Assembly (NCBI GenBank): GCA_024220525.1
Contig: JAMYWO010000069.1
Coordinates: 1 to 23,168, forward strand
Direction of reading: 5' to 3'
From: Cochliopodium minus
Lineage: Eukaryota; Discosea; Himatismenida; Cochliopodiidae
Length of the DNA stretch: 23,168 nt
In this document: positions 1-8,122 of the stretch, one piece after another
Position numbering within the stretch: position 1 is the stretch's first letter
Layout: each line of letters opens with the position of its first letter
Program-made: the position numbers and the translations under genes
Notes under the pieces: model-generated
What the model was told of the DNA's origin: nothing
Database searches by the model: none
What the model saw: only the letters and a program-made list of their open reading frames with translations

Positions 1-321
1 TTTCCTATTCCCAATTCTCCATTTTTATTGTATCCAAATGAAAATAAATCTCCATTTTTAAAGAAGATCAAAGAAAAATCTTCTCCCAAACAAATTGATT
101 TTATATTTTTATCATTCTTCAATAAAATTGGTTTATTTGTTTGTTTAATATCTTTTCCAATACCCAATTGACCATATTCATTATCTCCCATTGCAAATAA
201 ATCTCCATTATCTTTTTTTGAAAGGATAAAGGAAAAATTTAAAGAATTATTTAAAATTAATATTTTTACAACAATAAAACAAAAGATGGTCTGAAGGATA
301 GCCATTGCTGATTCTTTTCAT
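1..321 (-). CDS. RCC1-repeat protein, 5' part (cut by window edge)
   Basis: This is the start of a third RCC1-repeat gene; its 3' part lies left of the window. Exon 1 runs 321-270 from ATG (MKRISNGYPSDH...). A 58-base intron at 269-212 has GTAAAA and AAAAAAG ends, and exon 2 continues to position 1. Without splicing the frame stops at once, and with splicing it reads through the intron site as in the two complete copies. The visible part covers two RCC1 blades, with NGDLFAMGDNEYGQLGIG and NGDLFSFGYNKNGELGIG. It is very close to the gene at 1763-3113, which implies recent tandem duplication. Only 46 bases separate its ATG from the stop of the next gene upstream. RCC1 propellers act as exchange factors or as binding scaffolds; the partner here is unknown. 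Confidence 0.8.
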
Positions 322-367
322 TTTTTTTTTTGTTTTTTTAATTTTTTATTTATAATTTTTTTAATTT

Positions 368-1727
368 TTAAATAAAAGAATATTCGATGATAAAGAATAG
401 AAGGTGTTTTGGAAGTTTAGATGCAATTTTTTTTTGGAAACATTTTGAAACAAGAACAAATTCAAGAATAGATTGTTTTATTTCATTTGAGTAAAGAAAA
501 TGAGTTTGAGGAGACCATTCAAGAACATCACCTGATCCAATAAATATCAAAGAAGGATTCTCAAAAATCAAATCATGTAAATATATTTTTGAGCAAAAAT
601 ATCCTCTAATGTAAACTTTTCCATCATTGAAATGAATGAAAGAAGAACTGCATAAACAAAGAACAGATTGAATGTTTTCATCTTTCATTATTACTTGAGG
701 TGAAAAAGATTCATTTTTTTTACTATTTACACTTAATTTATTGCATTTATTTGATCCAAAACCAATAATTTCTCCATCTTTTTTCAAAATAAGGGCGTAG
801 CTCGTTTTAGTGGAAATAGTTTTTATATTTTCTATTTTCATCGAAAAAGTTTGATTTTTTAATATTGTTACTTTTTGTCTTAATCCCAATCTTTTATCAT
901 TACTATTTGGAAATTGGAATTTTTTTTTACGACTAAAAGTTTTAATTTTTAAATAACAAAAAAGAACAAGTTTTTTTTTACTTGTTTCCAAAAACAAAAA
1001 CTTCTCCATTTTTCTTGTAGTAAATTGTATATTCATATCCACAAACAATATCTTCAATACCAAGATCATTCAACAAAAAAGTGGGTGTATTTCTATCAAT
1101 ATAATCTCCCAATCCAAGTTGTGCATATTGATTATCACCAAAAACCAACAAATCTCCATTTTCTTTGTAAATAAACGAATGAGATCCTCCCAATCTTATC
1201 ATTTTGATTGTTTTATCTTTCATCAACAAAATTGGGGTTGATGTATTTTCGATTTCTGATTTTCCAATTCCTAATTGTCCACAATCATTTCTTCCAAACA
1301 CAAATAATTCTCCATTTTCTTTGTAAATCATTGTATGATTTTCTCCACATGAAATTAATTTGATTGTTGCATCATTCATCACCAATACTGGTTCATATTG
1401 ATCTTCATAATTTCCTATTCCCAATTCTCCATTTTCATTGTATCCAAATGCAAATAAATCTCCATTTTTATAAAAGATCAAAGAAAAGCAACCTCCCAAA
1501 CAAATTGATTTTATATTTTTATCATTCTTCAAGAAAATTGGTTTATCTGTTTCTATTATATCTTCTCCAATACCCAATTGACCATATCCATTATCTCCCA
1601 ATCCAAATAAATCTCCATTATCTTTTTTGCAAGTATAAAGGAAAAATTTAAAAATTATTTCAAATTAATATTTTTTACAACAATAAAAGAAAAGATGGTC
1701 TGAATTGTAGCCATTGCTGATTTTCAT
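368..1727 (-). CDS. RCC1-repeat beta-propeller protein with C-terminal WSPQTH tail (copy B)
   Basis: The model has three exons: 1727-1679, 1621-982 and 902-368, with introns of 57 and 79 bases. It gives 407 aa. I chose the ATG at 1727 because splicing then gives a clean first blade (SNGYNSDHLFFYCYNGDLFG) and the neighbours match it. About seven blades follow the RCC1 pattern G-(D/E)-(L/V)-hhhFGxNxxxQLG, the last one short (NDGKVYIRGYF). Intron 2 splits the FGN-NNDKRLG blade, and removing it restores the repeat. After the propeller comes a ~50-residue tail with WSPQTH and then a helical KLPKHLLFFII stretch. No signal peptide or membrane segment is seen. RCC1 itself is the nuclear Ran exchange factor, but most RCC1-repeat proteins have other partners, so the function is open. 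The neighbour at 1763 is a close paralogue. Confidence 0.88.
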
Positions 1728-1762
1728 TTTTTTTTTTTTATTTTATTTTTTATTTTTTTATT

Positions 1763-3113
1763 TTAATCAAAAGAAAGATGAATGATGAAGAAAAGAAGGT
1801 ATTTTGGAAGTTTAGATGCAATTTTCTTTTGGAAATATTTTGAAACAAGAACAAACTCAAGAACAGATTGTTTTGTTTCATTTGAGTAAAGAAAATGAGT
1901 TTGAGGAGACCATTCAAGAACATCACCTGATCCAATGAACATCAAAGAAGGATTCTCAAAAATTAAATTATGTGAAAAATCTTTTGAATTAAAATATCCT
2001 CTTGCAAAAACTTTTCCATCATTGTAATGAATGAAAGAAGAACTGTAAAAACAAAGAACAGATTGAATGTTTTCATCTTTCATTATTGTTTGAGGTGACA
2101 AAGATTCATTTTCGTCAATTTTTACACTTAATTTATTGTAATCATTTGATCCAAAACCAATAATTTCTCCATCTTTTTTCACAATAAGGGTGTGTTGATA
2201 AGTTCTGATCATGTTTATATTTTCTATTTTCATCAATAAAGTTGGTTTTATTATTATTTTTTCTTTTGCATTTAATCCCAACCTTTGATCATTACTATTT
2301 AAAAAAAAGTTATTTTATTTTAAAAATATCGATTACGGAAGATTTAAACAAAATTTTATTTTACTTGTTTCCAAAAACAAAAACTTCTCCATTTTTCTTG
2401 CAATAAATTGTATATTCATATCCACAAACAATATCTTCAATACCAATATCATTCAATAAAAAAGTAGGTGTATTTCTGTTGTTTTTATCTCCCAATCCAA
2501 GTTGTCCACAATTATTTTCACCAAAAACCAACAAATCTCCATTTTCTTTGTAAATAATCGAATGATCCCCTCCCAATCTTATCATTTTGATTGTTTTATC
2601 TTTCATCAACAAAATTGGAGTTGATTGTTTTTTGATTTCTGAGTTTCCAATTCCTAATTGTCCACAATAATTACTACCAAACACCAATAATTCTCCATTT
2701 TCTTTGTAAATCATTGTATGAGCCTCTCCACATGAAATTAGTTTGATTGTTGCATCATTCATCACCAATACTGGTTCAAATTGATTTTCATAATTTCCTA
2801 TTCCCAATTCTCCATTTTTATTGTATCCAAATGCAAATAAATCTCCATTTTTAAAGAAGATCAAAGAAAAGCAATTTCCCAAACAAATTGATTTTATATT
2901 TTTATCATTCTTCAATAAAATTGGTTCATTTGTTTGTTTAATATCTTGTCCAATACCCAATTGACCATATCCATTATCTCCCATTCCAAATAAATCTCCA
3001 TTATCTTTTTTGCAAGTATAAAGGAAAAATTTAAGAATTAAATTAAAATTTATATTTTTACAACAATAAAAGAAAAGATGGTTTGAATTGTAACCATTGC
3101 TGATCTTTTTCAT
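1763..3113 (-). CDS. RCC1-repeat beta-propeller protein with C-terminal WSPQTH tail (copy C)
   Basis: The model has three exons: 3113-3062, 3004-2365 and 2294-1763, with introns of 57 and 70 bases. It gives 407 aa, the same length as copy B. The first intron is a multiple of three with no stop, so a naive ORF reads through it. I treat it as an intron because the same site must be spliced in the copies starting at 321 and 1727. Seven RCC1-type blades are visible, for example NGDLFGMGDNGYGQLGIG and NGDLLVFGENNCGQLGLG. A split blade is rejoined as FGNNNDQRLGL. The tail again holds WSPQTH followed by KLPKYLLFFII. Most differences from copy B are scattered substitutions. The stop lies only 35 bases before the ATG of copy B. 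Confidence 0.88.
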
Positions 3114-3149
3114 TTTTATTTAATTTATAATTTTTAATTTTTTTAATTT

Positions 3150-3440
3150 TTAAATAAAAGAAAGATGAATGATAAAGAAAAGAAGGTATTTTGGAAGTTT
3201 AGATGCAATTTTCTTTTGGAAATATTTTGAAACAAGAACAAACTCAAGAATAGATTGTTTTGTTTCATTTGAGAAAAGAGAATGAGTTTGAGGAGACCAT
3301 TCAAGAACATCACCTGATCCAATAAACATCAAAGAAGGATTCTCAAAATCCATTCATGAGAAAAATTTGTTGAAGAAAAATATCCTCTTGCAAGACTCTT
3401 CCATCTTTGAAATGGAAGAATAAGAATTTTTTAATTTTTC
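3150..3440 (-). pseudogene. Truncated RCC1-gene remnant (3' end only)
   Basis: This stretch matches the 3' end of the neighbouring RCC1 genes: the last blade plus the WSPQTH tail, ending KLPKYLLFFIIHLSFI. The tail frame (3150-3353) is intact. Just upstream, about 3375-3395, a single-base deletion relative to copies B and C breaks the blade that should read DGKVFARGYF. Beyond about 3440 the similarity stops, and no propeller exons, start or first intron are found. It is most simply the leftover 3' piece of an unequal crossover within the array. It could still be transcribed as a 3' end, but no start is visible. Confidence 0.75.
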
Positions 3441-3561
3441 ATCAAAAAATCTTCAATAAATCATTTAAAAAGTGGTTAACATCTGAACAAACCAAATAAA
3501 AAAGAATAAAGAAATTGTTTTAAAAAAAGAAAAACTCAAGAAGAAACCATTGTTAAATAAT

Positions 3562-4564
3562 TTAATTAGCAGTTTTATTTTCTTGGATATCTTCATTCAA
3601 AGACCAAAGAGGAGGTTTTTCAGCAAACCATACTTTATCTTTTACACCAAGAACAGCTTTAGAAATTTCAAGAAAGAGATTTTCAACATTATGATTTGTT
3701 TTTGAGGAAATTTCGAAATAAGGACAGTTTTTCTTTTTTGGAAAAGTAATTTGATGAGGTTTAATTTTTCTATTCAAAACATCATCTGATTTATTTCCCA
3801 CAAAAATCACAGGAATGTCTTGGAGTTGAATAATTTTTCTGTACAATCCGATAATTTCTTTGTATGAAAATAAATAAGTCAAATCAAACATTAAGATGAT
3901 TGCTTTGATATTTGTATCCAATTTACTGTTTAACCTTAAAATTTTGAGTATATTATATTTATCCAAACATTTCAAATTCAATTTTCCAATATTCAAACTG
4001 AAAGAGAGTGTTGTTGATTCATCATAAAAAGTTGCTTTTATTTTTTTTTTTTAAAATTTTTTTTTGAAAAATAATAAAATAATAAAATGTTTTTACGTCT
4101 GTAGTGTTTATTGGTACTTGAAATCTCAAACTCTACTTGTCCAAACTTTGCAATTAAAGTTGTTTTCCCAACTGCGCTTACACCTATTAAAATAAATTTA
4201 ATTTGAATCTTTAAAAAATATTTACTTTTACCAACAATAATTATTTCACGTTCCCCAAGATCATTGTTTTTCTGTTTTTTGAATTTTAATTTAAATATTT
4301 TCAAAAATATAAAAAATAAAGTATCATAAAAAAGGAGGATATTTTGATTTACTATCTCTTCAAGTTTTATCTTCATCATTTTATTCCAATGTTTATTTAT
4401 CAATCCCATTCTCCAAATTGTTTGTAAATCCAAAAATTCAGTCAAATATAAACAAAGCGTTTTATAAAGATTTGAAAATTCAATTTTATTCTTTTGAATT
4501 ACAGAAAGATTTCGAATAATAAAATAATTTGGAAAATTGGGATAGATTTTTTGAAGATTACCAT
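3562..4564 (-). CDS. F-box-Ran-like small GTPase fusion, switch II lost (copy D)
   Basis: The model has five coding exons: 4564-4562 (ATG only), 4490-4353, 4271-4232, 4183-4097 and 4034-3562. It gives 246 aa. Exon 2 encodes an F-box-like segment (residues ~5-45: LTEFLDLQTIWRMGLINKHW), the type that binds Skp1. Splicing joins it to a GTPase domain. P-loop GVSAVGKTT (61-69) is intact, switch I has a Thr (RPTFYDE), the base-binding motif is NKSD, and ISSK replaces SAK. The family signature of Ran is seen in FPKKKNCPYFEIS and a Pro-rich end (AEKPPLWS). The G3 motif DxxGQ is missing; the site reads CLDKYN. Hydrolysis by the usual mechanism is therefore unlikely. The usual Ran acidic tail is also absent. 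It is tandem with three paralogues. Confidence 0.8.
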
Positions 4565-4699
4565 CCCAAAAGCTAAATCTCAGTCTGATTTCAAATTTTT
4601 TTTTTTTTTTTCTCAATGAAAAATTAATTCTTTTTTCACTCAAAATTACTTTTCTATCCTTTTTCAAAAATTGTTTAAAATCATAAAGTAAATTAAAAA

Positions 4700-5712
4700 T
4701 TAACATTTTAATTTACAATTTTTTCTATCTTCTTGATTGATCTCACTAACATCAATAATTTCACTCGGAGACCAAAGAGGAGGTCTTTCAGCAAACCAAA
4801 CACTTTCTTTTAGACCAAGAACAGCTTTAGAAACTTCAAGAAAGAGATTTTCAACGTTATGATTAGTTTTTGCGGAAATTTCGAAATAAGGACAGTTTTT
4901 CTTTTTTGGAAAAGTAATTTGATGAGGTTTAATTTTTCTATTCAAAACATCATCTGATTTATTTCCAACAAAAATCACAGGCCTAAATATATGGCGAGTA
5001 GCATTTCGATACCATGTTGATATATTCTTGTGAGAGGCTCTTGATGTTAGATCAAACATTACGATGGCTGCTTTAAAGATAGGATCATCGAATTTATCAT
5101 CACTCCACCAATTATATCTGGTATATTTATCCCAACATATTAAATTTAATTTACCAATATTCAAGCTAAAAGAGAGTCTTGTTGATATATCATTAAATTT
5201 TACTTTATTTTTTAAAAAAATATTTATTTAAATTATTTTTTTTTTATTAAAAAATAAAATTTTTTACAATAACATTTATTTGGGATCTCAAATTCAACTT
5301 TTCCAAACTTTGCCATCAATGTTCTTTTTCCGGCGCATATGTCTCCTTTATTTTTGTAAAAAAATTCAAAAAAAAAACAATAAATTTTTACCAATAATGA
5401 TTATTTCATGTTCTCCAAGATCTTTGTTTTTCTGTTTTTTGAATTTTAATTTTTATATTTTCAAAAATTTAAAAAATAAAGTTTTTTTTTTAAAAAAAGG
5501 CGGATATTTTTTTGATTTACTATTTGTTCAAGTTTTATTTTCATCATTTTATTCCAATGCTTATTTATCAATCCCATTCTCCCAATCGTTTGTAAATCCA
5601 AAAATTCAGCCAAATATAAACAAAGATTTATAAAGATTCGAAAATTCAATTTTATTCTTTTGAATTACAGAAAGATTTCGAATAATAAAATAAATTGGAA
5701 TATGATTACCAT
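4700..5712 (-). pseudogene. Decayed F-box-Ran-like GTPase gene (copy E)
   Basis: The gene keeps the exon plan of its neighbours: 5712-5710, 5656-5521, 5431-5392, 5345-5268 and 5202-4700. The F-box exon is 136 bases instead of 138. A two-base deletion near 5625 (just after the NLYK codons) shifts the frame and meets a stop within a few codons. The P-loop reads GDICAGKRT, so the Ser/Thr after Lys that holds Mg is Arg. The switch I Thr is also gone, and G3 reads CWDKY instead of DxxG. An extra A near the end replaces the normal last residues. The long last exon is still open and retains NKSD and ISAKTNHN. Most likely it is a pseudogene; a short product starting inside the F-box (RMGLINKHW) cannot be excluded. 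Confidence 0.65.
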
Positions 5713-5846
5713 CCCAAAAGCTAAATCTCGGTCTGATTTCAATTTTTTTTTTTTTCTCAATGAAAAATTAATTCCTTTTTCACTCAAAATTACTTTTCTA
5801 TCCTTTTTCAAAAATTGTTTAAAATCATAAATTAAGAATTAAGATT

Positions 5847-6862
5847 TTAATTTACAATTTTTCTATCTTCTTGATTGATCTCACTTTCATCAATAACTTC
5901 ACTCGGAGAATAATGAGGAGGTCTTTCAGCGAAGCATATTTTTTCCTTTACACCAAGTACGATTTTAGATACCAAAAGAAAAAACTTATCAACATTATGA
6001 TTAGTTTTAGCGGAAATTTCGAAAAAAGGACGCTTTTTCTTTTTTGGAACAGTAATGAGATGACATTTAATTTTTCTATTCAAAATATCATCTGATTTAT
6101 TTCCGACAATGATAATGGGGATTTTTGGGAAATACACCAAAGCATGTTTGTACCAAGTAGGCACGTTTTTGAATGAAAAAAAGTCAGTAAGATCAAACAT
6201 TATGATGATTGCTTTTACATTTTTTAATTTTGCAAAAGGATATCTTGACATATATACCATATTATTCCTCATATATTGATCCCAACAATTTAGTTTTAAT
6301 TTACCAATATTTAAACTGAATGAGAGTGGAGTTAATTTATCTGATAATGATGCTTTTTATTGAAAGAAAAAAATTGTGAAAATTTTCAAAAATTTTAAAT
6401 TCTGTTTTTTACGAATATAGAGTAGTTTGGAATTAGGGTGTTTGGGCTTTCCAAAATTTTCCACAAGAGTTGTTTTTCCAACAGAAGATTCCCCTATTAA
6501 AAAGTTATTTAGTAAATAAAATTTAAATAAAAAAAAATAATTAAAATTTTTACCAACAATAATTATTTCATGTTCCCCAAGATCTTTGTTTTTCTGTTTT
6601 TTGAATTTTTAAAATTTTTTAAAATTATAAAAATATAAAAAAAGGCGGATATTTTTTTGATTTACTATTAGTTCAAGTTTTATCTTCATCATTTTATTCC
6701 AATGCTTATTTATCAATGCCATTCTCCCAATCATTTGCAAATCCAAAAATTCAGCCAAATATAAACAAAGAGTTTTATAAAGATTCGAAAATTCAATATA
6801 ATTCTTTTTAATAACAAAGATTTAGAATAAAGTGATTTTGAGAGATCTCAAAAACTTACCAT
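5847..6862 (-). CDS. F-box-Ran-like small GTPase fusion, switch II altered (copy F)
   Basis: The model has five coding exons: 6862-6860 (ATG only), 6803-6666, 6593-6554, 6493-6413 and 6352-5847. It gives 255 aa. The F-box-like exon is intact (LAEFLDLQMIGRMALINKHW). The P-loop GESSVGKTT (61-69) is intact, NKSD and ISAKTNHN are present, and Ran-like VPKKKKRPFFEIS is visible. The switch I Thr is replaced by Ser (YIPSLSDK). The G3 site reads CWDQYMRNN, so the DxxG glycine and catalytic Gln are absent and switch II is longer than in Ran. The C-terminus is SEINQEDRKIVN, acidic but without the Ran DEDDDL-type end. It is likely a nucleotide-binding protein with slow or no hydrolysis. The ATG is only 46 bases from the stop of copy G. 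Confidence 0.8.
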
Positions 6863-6908
6863 TAAATCTTTCCTTCAATTTTTTTTTATTTTTCCAAATA
6901 AAATTTAA

Positions 6909-7930
6909 TCAAAAATCATCTTCTTCATGAAGAATAAACTCATGATATTCTTTCACGTTTTGAATTGCGATATCTATATCCACAGTAGCAGTTGGCTCCT
7001 GAAGGAGAGGTTTGACAGCATATCTCATTTTCTCCTTGGTGAAACCAAGAACAAGTTTGGATACTTCCAAAAAGAGATTTTCGATGTTGTAGTTTGATTT
7101 CGCCGAAATTTCGAAATAAGGAAGGTTTTTCTTTTTTGGATAGAAGATTTGTTTGGGTTTTACTTTGCGATCAAGAAGATCTATTTTGTTTCCAACAATA
7201 ATTATAGGAACATTATCCACTCTTCTAGCCTCTCTAAACCAAGAGTGAATATTTTTGTAAGTTGCCCGAGAAGTCACATCAAACATGATTATTACTGCCT
7301 TAGATCTTTTATAGTACTCATCGTTTCTATACCACCTTCCACAATAGTCCCAACAAATCAATTTTATTTTGCCAACATTCAGTTGGAATTCAAATGGAAA
7401 TATTACAGTGTCATATCCCTCTATTTTTTAATTATTTTTTAAAAAGTTTTTAAATTTTAGTTGATTTTTAAACAATACTAAAGTAATTCTTGTTTTTATC
7501 AGCTTCTTTGAATCTACTCATTAATGTTGACTTTCCGACCCCTCCATCACCTTCAAAATGTTCTTATTATTAAACAAAACAAACACAAAAAAATAAAATC
7601 CTCAAACTTACCAAGAATAATTATTTTATGTTCCCCAAGATCTTTGTTTTTCTGTTTTTTGAATTTTAATTTTAATATTTTCAAAAATATAAAAAATAAA
7701 GTTTTTTTTTTAAAAAAAGGCGGATATTTTTTTGATTTACTATCTGTTCAAGTTTTATCTTCATCATTTTATTCCAATGTTTATTTATCAATCCCATTCT
7801 CCCAATTGTTTGTAAATCCAAAAATTCAGCCAAATATAAGGAAAGCGATTTATAGAGATTCGAAAATTCAATTTTGTTCTTTTGAAAAGAAATAAATTGA
7901 AACATATGGATTAATAACAAGACTCACCAT
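6909..7930 (-). CDS. F-box-Ran-like small GTPase fusion, most Ran-like member (copy G)
   Basis: The model has five coding exons: 7930-7928 (ATG only), 7878-7741, 7651-7612, 7550-7479 and 7420-6909. It gives 254 aa. An F-box-like segment occupies ~5-45. The P-loop is GDGGVGKST (61-69), nearly the Ran sequence. Switch I has Thr89 (GYDTVIFPF). G3 is WDYCG (108-112), with Arg113 where Ran has its catalytic Gln. NKID (162-165) and SAK (190-192) are canonical. The stretches MFDVTSRATYKNI and KKNLPYFEISAKSNYN, and the acidic end EEDDF, match Ran closely. The effector and nuclear-transport-factor surfaces may therefore be partly kept. It is probably the least derived member of the array, lying at its 5' end. 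Confidence 0.85.
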
Positions 7931-8122
7931 TCTATCTTTTTTATATTTTTTTATAAATTCAATTAAACAATTTTTTTATTTTTTTGGTAAAGAAAATTCA
8001 ACTCTTATTCATCATTTCTTTTTCTTTCCTTTTCTTAATCTTCCAAAAATTGAAAATTTTATAAAAGAACAGGTTTTAATAAATAATGTTTTTTTTTTTA
8101 AAAATACACAAAGTAAGTTTTT

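Noticed and set aside
3062-3113. Unspliced reading of RCC1 copy C through its first intron
   Set aside because: The 57-base intron is open only by chance; the same site must be spliced in the copy starting at 321, and splicing gives a better RCC1 blade.
7149-7895. Plus-strand open frames across the GTPase and F-box exons
   Set aside because: They run antisense to conserved exons, recur only because the paralogues recur, and match no family.
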